NCBI GenBank assembly: GCA_030549175.1
Contig: JAUKUA010000001.1
Span: 6,386,001 to 6,450,000, forward strand
Source: Lasiosphaeris hirsuta
Taxonomy: Eukaryota > Ascomycota > Sordariomycetes > Sordariales > Lasiosphaeriaceae
Direction: 5' to 3'
DNA: 64,000 nucleotides
Both the position numbers and the translations under genes were made by a program. How positions within the stretch are numbered: position 1 is the first letter of the stretch; every line of letters starts with the position of its first letter. Positions 1 through 10,426 of the stretch are shown here, one piece after another. A model generated the notes under the pieces. That model worked only from the letters and a program-made list of their open reading frames with translations. It was not told the origin of the DNA and did not search any database.

Positions 1-6
1 ACCTTC

Positions 7-684
7 CTATGGACCCCACATTGGGATCGGCCTCAATATGCAGCTGACGCAGTTCTTGCAATATGATGGCCTTGAATCGTGGTCCTTGAAAAAAGCCTTC
101 TTCAACTCTTCATCAAGGTTCTTGATACAGTCCAACACAGCCTTCCTCCAATCAGCCTTCTCCTCACTCATACCCATAATCGACACCCCTTCCTTCGACA
201 GCCGTACCAGCTTCCCTATCTTAGATTCCCACTCCGGAGGTCGTGCTTGGTTCTTGATGGGGAATCTCGCCAAAACACCCACCAGCTCATTGATCGCCGC
301 GCAACGTTCTGTGTCAACAAGGTCAGGCCAATCTGGGTACGACTCGGAGTAGTACTTCTGGCGCGCCTCAAGGCGCGGCATATCGTGCATGAGAGCGACA
401 CACAACCTCTCGCGTAGGATGCAAGGTGAGCACAAACCTAAGGACCCTAGCACCAGTGGGATCTCAGCTATGCGCGAGCAGCCACGCAGACATGGCTTAG
501 CACCGGGGAAGGGGGCTAGCCGCGGAGCGAACAAGGCCAGCGGCTGGCGCGACCGAGGCCAAGACGATTGGGGGTTAACCCCCGGGGCAGAGAACCGTAT
601 CGCAAAGTCCGCTAGCCTAGGGCCATCCTGTGCTTGGGATCCGGATCCCGAAGTGGCCGAAGCTGTATTTCCGGAAATCGACAT
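7..684 (-). CDS. Hypothetical protein, 225 aa, function unknown
   Basis: An open frame runs from an ATG at 684 to a stop at 7-9. The frame stays open upstream, but only to a GTG at 825, so I chose the ATG that opens MSISGNTA. The N-terminal third is Ser/Gly/Pro/Arg-rich and low in complexity. The C-terminal half, from about residue 100, looks like real protein: it is charged and helical, with segments such as KYYSESYPDWPDL and EKADWRKAVLDCIKNLDEEL. The tail carries a Cys pair (CKNCVSC). I recognise no domain. The low-complexity middle could hide an unrecognised intron. The codon pattern is less regular than in OCT1 next door, so this may be a lineage-specific or decaying gene. Confidence 0.4.
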   Translation of the reverse strand: MSISGNTASATSGSGSQAQDGPRLADFAIRFSAPGVNPQSSWPRSRQPLALFAPRLAPFPGAKPCLRGCSRIAEIPLVLGSLGLCSPCILRERLCVALMHDMPRLEARQKYYSESYPDWPDLVDTERCAAINELVGVLARFPIKNQARPPEWESKIGKLVRLSKEGVSIMGMSEEKADWRKAVLDCIKNLDEELKKAFFKDHDSRPSYCKNCVSCILRPIPMWGP

Positions 685-1196
685 TGTGTTGGTTGGAGCG
701 AGTAGTAGGCCAGGGAGATGAAATAAAAAGGGCCCAAGTCTGGAATAAAACCTCTCGGTGTTGTTGTTTGTAATCAACGGGGTTGGAGCTGCAGGAAACC
801 CGTTCTTATGTGCTTGCCTGACCACTAGAAAGGTGTGAGGGAAAATTCACATCTTTAGGTGACATCATGTGTTGGGGAGAGGATGCTGCTTAAATACCCG
901 TGTTCAAGGCATGATAGTTTCGGAAGATGGTTAGTGGTGTCGTGAACCACAGTGTGTCAAAACTGTATATTCCAACACAAAGGCAGACCGAAGGCTAACT
1001 ATCATGTCAAACTTTAGAGATTATCATATCGGCTTCTAAAATACTCTTTTTAGAAGTAACCGAGGGCACTCGCCATAGGTTGTCCAATCACGGCACAGGC
1101 AGGACACAGGCAGGAAGGGAGTGGACGAGGGGGAATGCCCATCGGGTATTCCCTAATTCCACACAAGGTTTCCGCAAACTTGTAACGTTGGTCTCC
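685..1196. other. Intergenic region, no gene seen
   Basis: It separates the start of the hypothetical gene from the stop of OCT1. It is more AT-rich than the flanking coding DNA around 820-1080. I see no RNA gene or repeat. Confidence 0.6.
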
Positions 1197-3611
1197 TTAG
1201 GCGTGTGGGTCGTTTTGGGAAGCTGGCTCCCTGATTGATCCCCAGCTGCCCACCAAAGCCATGGCTTGCTCGCCGCCATCTGCCAACCTTTCATCCTTCA
1301 ACACATCTGCTAGACACTTCCATGGGTCACGGCCGCCGCCCCATTTCAGAAGCCCTTCCTTCAGCCGCTCGCCGTTCTCCCTCCGCAGAGAACCTCCACC
1401 CGCGCCAGCATTAAAGACAACGTCCCAGACACGCTGGGCAAGAACTCGATCAAAGAGGTAGCTATAATAGGTGCTTCCGTAACCGGAAAGATGACCAAAG
1501 AAGCCCTGCCAGCTCGTACCAGGAGGGTCTGCCGGCGAGCTGCTGTATTTCTTCTGGAGCTCGAGATACATGCGTGTCGTGTCAAATTTGTCGTCGAGAG
1601 CCGCGCGGGAGTGAACACACTGGTCCAACATTGCGAGCACGATCTGGTTCTCCGTGTCAGAAGCTTCGAATCTTCTCGCCTGGCGCAGCTGCGGTGCCAA
1701 TAGATTATATGGCAAGGGTTTGCCCGTCTCATAGTGGCTCGCAACGGCACCGAGGACGGTGGGGTCTGACGCGAGGTACTCCATCAAGGTCGAAGGCAGT
1801 TCTGCCAGGTCAGTGGCACATCTTGTCCCTGATACATTCTGGAACGAGGTCCGTGCAAGTATAGAGTGAATTGCATGTCCGATTTCGTGGAACAACGTTT
1901 CAACTTGAAAGAAAGTGAGGAGGGTGGGTCGAGTCTCCGTCTCTTTGGGTTTGGGGAAGTCGCAAACCAAAGCGATGGTCGGCAATTGTTTGACTACATC
2001 ATTCTGCTTCGAGAAGGCCATCCCGTCGGTTGCCACCAGTTCTGGGGTTCCAAGGTCAGGCCCGACCATCGTCGCGCCTTCGGCTAGCTCTTCGGTAGAG
2101 ATTTCTCGTGAGCACCGGAGAGTGAAATGGGCGGGGTTTGGCGATTTGTTAGAGCGGTAAAATAAATCGAAGTATAATACGGCGACAAGTCCGTCGGTAT
2201 CTGACAAGACATCCAGACGACGAACATCTTTGTGCCATGTCTCACCAATCATCGACTGGGAGGGTACAAGCTTGAGGCCGTACAAGGCATTGATTATTCT
2301 GGAAATACCCCTAATGACGGTTCCTAGCGAAAAGTAGGACGACAAAAAGTCGTCGTGCTTCTCCGTCGACCTCATCGAGAGCCGGATCTTGTCGGAGTAG
2401 TACTCTTTGTCCCAGGGGTCGAGCTGTGTTGCCTGTGGGTGATGCTTTACCTTTTCTTGGTAGAGACTTGCCGCTTCTTCCAGTGCCCGGGGTTTGTTGT
2501 TGGCGGCCAGAGCCTCGAGAAACTGTTGCACAGCCTCGGGGGATCTAGCCATCATGCGGTCACGAAGAGCTAGGTGCCCATAGCTCTCAAATCCGGAGAG
2601 CGTAGCCAGCTCGGCCCTAAGCCTCATCAGGTTTTCGAGCGTAGCTACCGACTTGGCAGACGCTGTGCGGGAAGCATAGAACACCTTCTTCCGGATGCTT
2701 GCATCATTCACTTGGCGCAATGCCATGGCAGCTACACCACTCAGTGTCGGCAGGTATGCCGATGATCGCTCTCTGGATAGTGCCTTGACAACCGCCGGGT
2801 CCATCCCGGCGAGTTGCGAAGTTGGCACAAAGAGCACGTCTTGGGCGGGTTCCATGTCCTGGACAAATTCTGTACTCACCCTGCTGATTTCTGACGAAAG
2901 ATCGACAAATCTGTCGCGGAATCTTTTGGGCAAGTTGACGGCTGACTTGGCAAAGTCCAGCCTTAGCACCTCAGCCACCATCTTCTCCTCCTCGGACCAC
3001 GTATCGGCCACATGCGGGTTTTCCATAGCCTTGGTTAGCTGGTCATTCAGACCCGTCATGGTGTTGAGCTCATTCATGTACTGGTACACCATGCCCCACG
3101 CCTCAGATGCCGCTCTCTGGGTCTGCCGATGCGGGTGAGTGACGCGCACGAAATCAGTCATGTCGAGGACTCGGCATAGAATATCGCTTAGTCGGTCCAA
3201 GTGACGAACAACCAGACGATACTCCTCTAGCGACGATGCGCCCAGCACCTTGTCGACAATCCTATGGGCTTTCTCCAAGCTAACGTGGGCAAAGTCGAGG
3301 AATCCTTGAGGCGTTTTCAAGTACGAGTTTCTGAAGAGACCGGCAGGCTTCGTGCCATAAGCGCTAAATTCTTTCCATACATCAGGCAAGTCGAATATAT
3401 CCCGCAGGAGGTCTGGTGGTTGGGCCGGCTCCGTCGGTATGGGCTTGTAACTGAGCGCTCGAACTTGTGCAAAGCCCCGAGGCTTGGTTTCCCTTCTTGA
3501 CTGCGAAGACAAGGCGAGCCATCGAATCTGTCTCGCAGCAGTGGCGGGGGCAGGGGCGCGAGGAAGACAGCTGGGACAGACCCATCGTCGAGGGCGGAGC
3601 GAGAGCAGCAT
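1197..3611 (-). CDS. OCT1: Mitochondrial intermediate peptidase (octapeptidyl aminopeptidase)
   Basis: Single-exon gene encoding 804 aa. The M3-family metallopeptidase motif HEIGH lies at about residues 575-579 (F-H-E-I-G-H-A-I-H); the two His and the Glu bind zinc and catalyse. The N-terminus is Arg/Leu/Ser-rich with no acidic residues (MLLSLRPRRW), as expected of a matrix presequence. The family removes an octapeptide from precursors already cut by the matrix processing peptidase. The frame extends eight codons upstream to a GTG at 3635, but the first ATG is at 3611 and fits the usual family N-terminus. Length is normal for fungal OCT1. It is divergently arranged with the MICOS gene, with 467 bp between start codons. 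Confidence 0.96.
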   Translation of the reverse strand: MLLSLRPRRWVCPSCLPRAPAPATAARQIRWLALSSQSRRETKPRGFAQVRALSYKPIPTEPAQPPDLLRDIFDLPDVWKEFSAYGTKPAGLFRNSYLKTPQGFLDFAHVSLEKAHRIVDKVLGASSLEEYRLVVRHLDRLSDILCRVLDMTDFVRVTHPHRQTQRAASEAWGMVYQYMNELNTMTGLNDQLTKAMENPHVADTWSEEEKMVAEVLRLDFAKSAVNLPKRFRDRFVDLSSEISRVSTEFVQDMEPAQDVLFVPTSQLAGMDPAVVKALSRERSSAYLPTLSGVAAMALRQVNDASIRKKVFYASRTASAKSVATLENLMRLRAELATLSGFESYGHLALRDRMMARSPEAVQQFLEALAANNKPRALEEAASLYQEKVKHHPQATQLDPWDKEYYSDKIRLSMRSTEKHDDFLSSYFSLGTVIRGISRIINALYGLKLVPSQSMIGETWHKDVRRLDVLSDTDGLVAVLYFDLFYRSNKSPNPAHFTLRCSREISTEELAEGATMVGPDLGTPELVATDGMAFSKQNDVVKQLPTIALVCDFPKPKETETRPTLLTFFQVETLFHEIGHAIHSILARTSFQNVSGTRCATDLAELPSTLMEYLASDPTVLGAVASHYETGKPLPYNLLAPQLRQARRFEASDTENQIVLAMLDQCVHSRAALDDKFDTTRMYLELQKKYSSSPADPPGTSWQGFFGHLSGYGSTYYSYLFDRVLAQRVWDVVFNAGAGGGSLRRENGERLKEGLLKWGGGRDPWKCLADVLKDERLADGGEQAMALVGSWGSIREPASQNDPHA

Positions 3612-4078
3612 CGCGAGGGAACGGCGGGCTGGCACGGCGCACTGGAGAGAAATCGAGCAGCAACAGAACTTGTCGTGCCGCAGCTATGTGCCGTGGCTTC
3701 TAGTATATGCCGTCGCTATACAGATTCCCGGCGTGCGCATGTCGACCAAATATTCGACGAGCGTCCAAGGAAAACAATTGACGATGTTGGAGTTCCAAGT
3801 TCAAAAGTGGAAGAGTCGGAGCATACTACCTAACCCTGCAAAGCTAATTGACGATGATGCAAAGGTGCTGAAGCTGAGCGAGAGGGCGAAAAAAAAGAAA
3901 AATGTCCCGAGCTCTTCCCAGAAATAGCCGCATTCGCATTAGCGCACCCACTCTAGACTTTCGAGCACCAACTTCATTCCAACTCACAGCTCCTTCCACG
4001 TCCGACTCCAGCAACGCCGGTCTCTCGCTCGCTCGTTTCCGACGACACCCCGTGAGGAAATATCCAATTGAGTCGGAC
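3612..4078. promoter_or_regulatory. Shared divergent promoter of OCT1 and the MICOS subunit
   Basis: This is 467 bp between two divergent start codons, both for mitochondrial proteins. It must hold both core promoters and 5' leaders. I see no clear TATA box. An A-rich tract (about 3889-3901) lies near the middle, on the MICOS side. Confidence 0.5.
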
Positions 4079-5061
4079 ATGGCTGCCAGAGTGCTGCTAC
4101 AACGGGTGAGCAGTCTGAGCATCCTCAATTGCTGCTCGCATTTTCCCGACGAGACATTTTGACTAACGGACTGTCTGAAAAATAGCGGGCTGCGCCGTTA
4201 ACGGCCGCCGTCACCGTGGGAAGCATCGCCTTCTATCCCCGGGTCGCCCACGCCGAGGCCCCTACCGAGCGTCAATATGTTCGTTTTACCATCCCAGGAA
4301 GAACCGGGGTCCGTGTGCTAACCCAGCCCCCGCAGTCCAAGAAGCCCATCTACGATGACGACTTCGACTCCCTCCCACCACCCACAGCAAAGCCCGCACC
4401 ACGCCCGACACCGAGGGCAACGGAAACAGTGACGACTACTACCACCAGCACCGAGACAAAGGTAGCCCCTGCCTCCTTTCCGGCCGCCGGCGGCCTGACA
4501 AAAATCGCCACCACGATCGACGAAGTGACCACGCCCCAGCGCCGCCCAACCCCGACGGCGCGCCTGGCCGCCCAGATCCGCCTCGGCCGGCTCTTCCTCT
4601 ACAAGCAAGCAGCGACGGCCGAGGACGCTGTCAACAGCACGATGGCGCGGGCCTTCTCGCTCGAGCACTCGTTCACGTCGACGATTGCGTCGCTGGCGCC
4701 CCCGCGCGAGTCGGGCGAGCGCCTGTTGCCCGGCCTCATTTACGTGCTAGTCGCTGGCATGGCAGGCAGCATCGTGGCGCGCAACCGCGGCGTGCTGCTG
4801 CGCGCGTCGGCCCCCCTGGCCCTCGGCATCGGGGCCGCCTGGGTCGTCCTGCCCGTCACCATGACCAATGTGAGCGGGCTCGCCTGGAAGTACGAGCAGC
4901 GATTCCCCGCTGTGGCCGAGGCGCATATCAGCGCTCGCGAGGGTGTTGCAAAGGGTGTTAGCTTCGCCAAGGTACATGGGGAGGTGGCGACACGGAGGGT
5001 GACAGAGGCGGTGGCCGATGCCAGAGAGACTGTTGAGGGGTGGGTTAGGAAAGGAAAATGA
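4079..5061 (+). CDS. MICOS complex subunit Mic26/Mic27 (apolipoprotein O family)
   Basis: Two exons, 4079-4105 and 4186-5061, encode 300 aa. The 80-nt intron begins GTGAGC and ends AATAG, with a GACTAAC branch point. Exon 1 encodes only MAARVLLQR. The joined N-terminus (Arg-rich, then FYPRVAHAE) matches the family. A Pro/Thr-rich linker (about residues 45-110) is followed by two hydrophobic segments at about 190-206 (LLPGLIYVLVAG) and 216-235 (APLALGIGAAWVVLP), the hairpin that places these proteins in the inner mitochondrial membrane. MICOS shapes crista junctions. I cannot tell Mic26 from Mic27 by eye. A GTG at 4216 is in frame but is not the start, because exon 1 supplies an ATG. Confidence 0.88.
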
Positions 5062-5610
5062 GTGCATTAGACGAGAGGTTAGAGCTTGGTAAGCTAGTGA
5101 TGGTTCCAAGGTTGGGCTGCATAGATCAATCGGGAAACCTGGCGAAAGCGTGTATATTCCCCTGTGTGTTGTATCATACGAGCCCCGTGCTCGGGATAGA
5201 ATGGAAGTTTGATTTGTCGTTCCTACCGCCGTGTTGCCGGCTAGGTCTCAAAGTCGCAAGGATTAGGCCCTTGATGCCAGTCAAGCCATTACCCTGCGAG
5301 ATGGTGGTGTCTTGGCTGACAAGTGAGGACATAGCCAGGGATATTTTGATGTTGTGTCCTCGTTCTCAAAGTTGAAGCCTGCAAGACTCCCAGAGGATTC
5401 ACTTCGGAAAGGTAAACACTTATGCACAGTTTCTCTGTCTCTGAGCTTTCACTTCATGTTACTAATAATAAACAAATTGCCCAAAACGGAGGCCATAAAA
5501 CCGCCTTGCCGCCCACAGACGCAGAGGCCCAATTCTATTCAGGTACAAACCGTCATCTACGTCTACTTGATAAACCTACTCTTTGAAAACGCCAAGCCTA
5601 TTACTAGTAT
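5062..5610. other. Convergent 3' region between MICOS and TPC1 genes
   Basis: AT-richer DNA between two convergent stops, holding both 3' UTRs. AATAAA-like signals lie near 5464-5472 on the + strand. No gene is seen. Confidence 0.6.
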
Positions 5611-6703
5611 CTACATATCCTGCACTGCCTTTTCGCCCATGGTGATGTACAGTCGCAATGCCCGCTCATAGGTCCACAGGGTGACAGCGCTCGCCGGCGC
5701 TGCCTTAAACAAGCTCACCGTCAACCCCCTATACAACCCCCTGATCCCCTCGTTCCTCATAATAGCCTTCACCGTGGCCACCGTGCCACGGTACTCTGGG
5801 ATGTTTTTGTGGACATACCTCTGCCTTGTGGGTCCCTGCACCTGGATGCGCTTACGCACGAGGTCGAGCGGAAACGACCCCGTCTTAGCGACGACTGACG
5901 CGATCATACCGGCGAAGGCGTTACCCGTGCTGAACGGCAGGTCGATTTGGCTGAGGGGCAGTCGTAGGCTTTCGTACGTAGCGAAAAAGATTCCCATAAA
6001 AGGCACAATCTGCGCGATCCCAGGACCCAGGCCGCGGAAGAAGCCCCTGAAGCCCTCCTCGCGACCGATTTGCCTCAAAGCGCGCGGCAGGCTAGTGTAA
6101 ACCTTGTCGTTGCCCTGGGCAGCGAACCGCGTGCGTAGTAGGTCGAGCGGGTAGGTGACGGCGGTTGAGACGGCACCGGCGCTGCCGCCGGCGATGAAGG
6201 ATTCCGCGGCGGGAGGGAGACGGTCCTCACCCACGGTACGGTGCAGGAGTATCGTCACCTGACGGTACGTTGTGAACTGCACGGCGCTGTAGCAGACGTA
6301 CAGCAGCTCAGCGGGTACGTTACCCTTCCATAAACCAGTCAGCCCTTCGGTTTGCATGATGTGTCGCATGGTCGGGATGGTGCCCCGGTATACAGGCCCG
6401 CCGCGAAGGTCCTTCTGGCTGAGGAAGGGGTCGCTAAGCGAGTGTGTCTGCAGCTGAAGACGAATTTTGACGACATCGAGAGGTGCGATAACGAAGCTGG
6501 GGAAACGCAAGCGCGAAACCGAGGCGGCCCATGTTAGTCAGATACAAAACTACTGTTGTTCATATTTCCCCGGCATGGTGGCCAGGTGTGCAGCAAGCGG
6601 CACGAAGATAGGCGCACCGAGATATCAGCCCGGCCGTGGCCCCAGCGGCCACGACCTGGGTTCGAGAGCCCTCATCCTTGAGACGTCCGCTCTTGTCAGA
6701 CAT
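5611..6703 (-). CDS. TPC1: Mitochondrial thiamine pyrophosphate carrier
   Basis: Two exons, 6618-6703 and 5611-6496, encode 323 aa. The 121-nt intron runs GTGCGC...CCCCAG with a CTGACTAAC branch point, and splicing restores [15 protein letters not shown]. Three mitochondrial-carrier signatures are visible: PLDVVKIR (about residues 34-41), PLDLLRTR (145-152) and PLDLVRKR (238-245). Each begins one of the three repeats, which predicts six membrane helices in the inner membrane. The family imports thiamine pyrophosphate into the matrix. The substrate call rests on overall resemblance to fungal TPC1 (N-terminal GRLKDEG, length about 320 aa), not on diagnostic residues that I can prove. The upstream ATG opens [12 protein letters not shown]. 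Confidence 0.9.
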
Positions 6704-8410
6704 TCATCCAACGGCTCTAGGCGACAGCGCCTGACCGATTGACGAGGCGTTTGACGCAGACCTGGGGTGGCGTCGAGCTAAGGATGAGAGATCGAGCGTA
6801 GATCGGTTGAAGCTATTGCGCGGCTCTGCACCAACGTGCTGCTGTATTTCCGTTGAGCTAAGTTGACTGACGGCCCCTAGACAAGGTGCAAACCTGTAAA
6901 TATAATAAAAAAAAGCCAAGAGTGAAGGAAGAGAATGACGAGTCCTGCAGGCTGTGCTATTCACGTCAAGCCAATTTAAGGGGTGCTGCTATTCAGGATA
7001 TCGATGTGCTTCCGTTTCTAGTCGTCTGATGTCTAGCAAAATTATCTTTATCGCAAGAGCCCCCAGGACCGATAGCGCATTTGCATTTTTGGGCCCAGTG
7101 ACGACACTTTCTAGCCTGTAGTCCGTAGATATGCAGGGGTTCTATTGGAGGATTAGGGGCCAAGGCTTAAGGTTCGAGGACACTGTGGGAAACTCCACCA
7201 GACAAGATCAACGCAGGATGGGAGCTCAGACGCGGTCCGGAGCAAACTCAAAAGGCCTTTTGACCTGGGCTGCACAGAGGTACGCAGTACGCGTGGCCAT
7301 GTGCCGCAGTGCGACAAATTTGTTTTCTCAACGCATGCAGACGCCTTGTAAGCTAGTCTGCAATGCATTCATGACTGCAGCAAGCATGGCTTGAGTTTTG
7401 GGAGAAGCAAACCTAGTTTGAGGTAGGCCGCTGATGAGATTCGATGAGCGATGAGCCGGCCTCTTTGTCCACGTGAGCAGGAAGAGCTTCGAGTCAAACT
7501 TGAACCATCCGTCGATGTCGGTGAAAGACAGGCCGACTGACTCCGACTGCAGCTCTTCCCAGCGGCCTGGGCGTCTGGGGTTGAGGTGCAGGAGGTGGAG
7601 GGCAGGAGGGGTGCCCGGGGAGGGGCATGCTAATTGGTTCCTTCCGGCCGAAAGGACACTAGACTCAGCGCAGCGAGGTCTCCAGCTTGAAATTGGCTGA
7701 AATCGCAGCAGCAACCCCCGAAACTGGACGAGCGGCAGTGCCGTGGAGGGGCGACATGCTACCTAACCAGGTTGGAACTGGCCAGTACGACGAAGGCAGC
7801 CAGTCGCTAGCTGCGGAATGAAGCAGGCGGGTGTTGCAGGTCAGCCATCCAAGCAGCCAAGGAGCACCCGCAGCAGCAGGTCATCCATCCCTCCTGCTGC
7901 CCTCCTTCCCAGGCCATCCTGGGTCGGGTATGAAGTGGGGTCTGGGATACAGGCTTGCCAGGACTTGCAGATGAACCTTCGGCTCAAGGGGGCTTCCTCT
8001 CGGGGCTTTTGGCTCTGCCTTTTAACGTTTTGCTGCAAGTGCTAAGGTACCTTAGTAGACATCCCATTGCATTGTTTATTCTATCTGTCTCTCCTCTTCC
8101 TCGCCTTTTCGCCTCCTCGCATCATCACGAAAAGAGTTGTTGCTGCCGTTGCTCAGCCCCGCGCTTCAACGTCCACCAACGATTGAGGTAGACGAGTCCC
8201 TTGACTCAGCAGTGAAACCGGCACCGTGAAACCCACTCGAACGCGGCATGTGATTTGTTTCCACCACCTGCCCGGCCATCACCACTACCTACATCTATAT
8301 CCAGCCATCGCGCCCGCTTTAGTCTCCACCGTGAACAACACAGGCGAAGACACTCTCCGGCTTACACCTTACATCCACACTTCACACCAAGCAGCCACAG
8401 CGCAACCACG
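6704..8410. other. 1.7-kb divergent intergenic region, no gene seen
   Basis: It lies between the divergent TPC1 and 8411 genes. Several short open frames are present, but none has domain-like content. An A-rich stretch lies near 6901-6915. The last 400 bp are C-rich and probably 5' leader of the 8411 gene; they contain a minimal ATG-TGA upstream ORF at 8248-8253. Confidence 0.55.
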
Positions 8411-9649
8411 ATGGCAGTCACCATAGACACGCCCATCATCAACCCACCCGATATCAGAAGCCTCGCGGTGCCTCTACTCTCTGCTCTGCCCGGAGCCGCC
8501 ATCTCAACACAGCCTGCTACAACGGTCCTCCCGCTACTGTCGCCCATCCTCAGACAGCGTGTCCAGCTCTTGTCCACTGCCAGCACAGACCCATGGATCA
8601 AGCTCCTGACTTATGACACCTCCAAGGTGCCAAGGCTCACCGAAATCGCACAAAATGGGGTCCTAGAGCCTCACCCGGTATCTGGGGAAATTGAAGTCGA
8701 CTGGGACTACGATGCGCAGATCAAGTACCGGAGGCTAGACCAAGAAACCCTGCAGACACTTGTTGTGCTCAAAGAGTTCGACCTATTCCTGCGTCTTGTG
8801 TACTGCACAGGCGACAAAGACGGCGGTGGAGACGGGTGGAGAGTGGGCGAGGTCGGAGTTGCCGGCAGCTCCTCTCCCCTGGACTCTTTCGGCGGATTCG
8901 GAAACCTCAGCGAGGCGGAGAAGGCGTTCCGAGCCCAAAGCGCTGCCAGCAACAGGCAACAAACCCACACAGATGCACCTGTGGTGAATAGCGCCAACAA
9001 CGTGCCGACAGTGGAGGCCCTGGCCGACGACGAAGAGGAGGACGATGGCTACTGGGATCGATATGATGCGACGCCAGCCCGAACGCCGGCCGTCAAACGA
9101 TCTCCCGCGCCTCAGTCAGCTGCCCAGACCTTGCGGCCTGATCCATACCGCAGCACATCGGCTGAAGACGCATACTATGCCCAGTACGATTCGGTCCAGC
9201 CGGCCATGGACAACCACGATCCAGACGAGGAGGTTCCCGAGGAATTCCTCGCCCCTCCACCATTGGGTCTAGCAAGGCCCTCACACCCACCGGAGAGCGC
9301 GGAGCGGGCCGAGCTTAACGAAACCAGCGGTGCCTGGACGCTGGCAGAGCCCCCACGATCGCCATCAGTGCGGTCAAGCCATTCACGAGACGACGAGGAG
9401 CGAGCGGCAACGCTGCTCCACCCTCGACCAGCGTCCAGCGCTAGCACCAACGGTTCCCTGACGGTGGCAAAACTCGAAGAGAGTGCTGAGAAGCAGGAGC
9501 AGAACGAGTTTGGCGTAAAACAACATGTTTCGCGTAGCATTCGCAGTTTGTTTTTGTTGTCGCGCTCCTCGGGCATCGAGCGTGAGGAATTCGAGAGAAT
9601 GGTCAAGACGGAGCTTGATGTGTTGGGGATGGTGGCAGATGACATCTAA
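8411..9649 (+). CDS. Conserved fungal protein of unknown function, 412 aa
   Basis: Single exon from an ATG at 8411 (context CCACGATGG) to TAA. The frame is open upstream to 8255, but that extension begins with TTG, so it is not the start. The N-terminal 135 residues look folded: helical, with conserved-looking segments such as VDWDYDAQIKYRRL and FDLFLRLVY. The middle (about 170-360) is disordered, acidic and Ser/Pro-rich, with DDEEEDDGYWDRYD. The C-terminal 45 residues are a charged helix (SRSIRSLFLLSRSSG). It resembles uncharacterised Pezizomycotina proteins rather than any named enzyme. There is no signal peptide and no membrane segment. Confidence 0.8.
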   Translation: MAVTIDTPIINPPDIRSLAVPLLSALPGAAISTQPATTVLPLLSPILRQRVQLLSTASTDPWIKLLTYDTSKVPRLTEIAQNGVLEPHPVSGEIEVDWDYDAQIKYRRLDQETLQTLVVLKEFDLFLRLVYCTGDKDGGGDGWRVGEVGVAGSSSPLDSFGGFGNLSEAEKAFRAQSAASNRQQTHTDAPVVNSANNVPTVEALADDEEEDDGYWDRYDATPARTPAVKRSPAPQSAAQTLRPDPYRSTSAEDAYYAQYDSVQPAMDNHDPDEEVPEEFLAPPPLGLARPSHPPESAERAELNETSGAWTLAEPPRSPSVRSSHSRDDEERAATLLHPRPASSASTNGSLTVAKLEESAEKQEQNEFGVKQHVSRSIRSLFLLSRSSGIEREEFERMVKTELDVLGMVADDI

Positions 9650-10426
9650 AAAGGCAAGGGCCGGGAAAAACTTCATGTGCATACCTACACACCTTGTCGG
9701 CGGCGCATTGCTGCATTCTCAGCAAGCTTAGTAGCTTTTGGTGTTTGTGATGTGGGAGGTTCGTTTGCTCCTCTCCCAGATCTGTTTGGATCTCGTTCTG
9801 CATAGGATCCGGTGTTGAATACCTAGGTGGGCTTCTGGGCCCATTTTGCCCTGAGGGGGGTTAGCCATGTTGAAAAGGTAGCGTTGCACGCAGCAAAATG
9901 AGAGACTACTGTATCGCAGTCGCTGAAGTGAGGTTTGGGTGCATGGAGTTGTCGGTGAGGGGAGTTTGAGGTGTTATGGTATCCCCCACTCCCCCAATTG
10001 TGGGCCTGCAAAGGCCCCGATTTGGGGGAAGGGGTGGGGGGGTAGAGAATGTGCTGCAACCTCCGGAACCATTGATGCCGGGATCTATCCAAATATCAAA
10101 TACAATAAATCGCCAGCATTCGTATGGGAGATTAACAAAACCCCGTCATTCGAGCCGATTATCCAGCCAGGTCATTCATCACGCGTTGTCGTGTTGTGAA
10201 CAAGGTATATCCAGGGTTAGGGAAAGATGAGGGTCTCCATGCATGCGTGCCTCAATGGCTAGGCAGAAACAGAGCTTCCCCCCTACCCAAAAAAAAAAGT
10301 TGAAGGTCGCGACTGAAAGGGTTCGACATATTCGATATTTGGCACGGCAGCGGATTAGCACGACGACGTCCTTCTCGACGACCGCCTCAGCCGATTGCTT
10401 TCCCCGCTACCAGACAATATCACACA
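9650..10426. other. Intergenic region with a GC-rich hairpin
   Basis: It runs from the stop of the 8411 gene to the start of the mitoribosomal gene, same strand. It contains the hairpin annotated at 9983-10040 and an A9 run near 10290. No gene is seen. Confidence 0.6.
9983..10040. repeat. Imperfect inverted repeat with GCAA tetraloop
   Basis: The left arm (C-rich, 9983-10007) pairs with the right arm (G-rich, 10012-10040). The top of the stem, GGGCCT/AGGCCC, is perfect and closes a four-base loop, GCAA (10008-10011), of the stable GNRA type. Below it are a short internal loop, a run of five C-G pairs extended by A-T pairs, then a small bulge and a basal CCCCAC/GTGGGG stem. As RNA it would be very stable on the + strand. 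Confidence 0.6.

Noticed and set aside
8255..8410. N-terminal extension of the 8411 gene
   Set aside because: The extension begins with TTG rather than ATG and is His/Arg/Ser-rich leader sequence.
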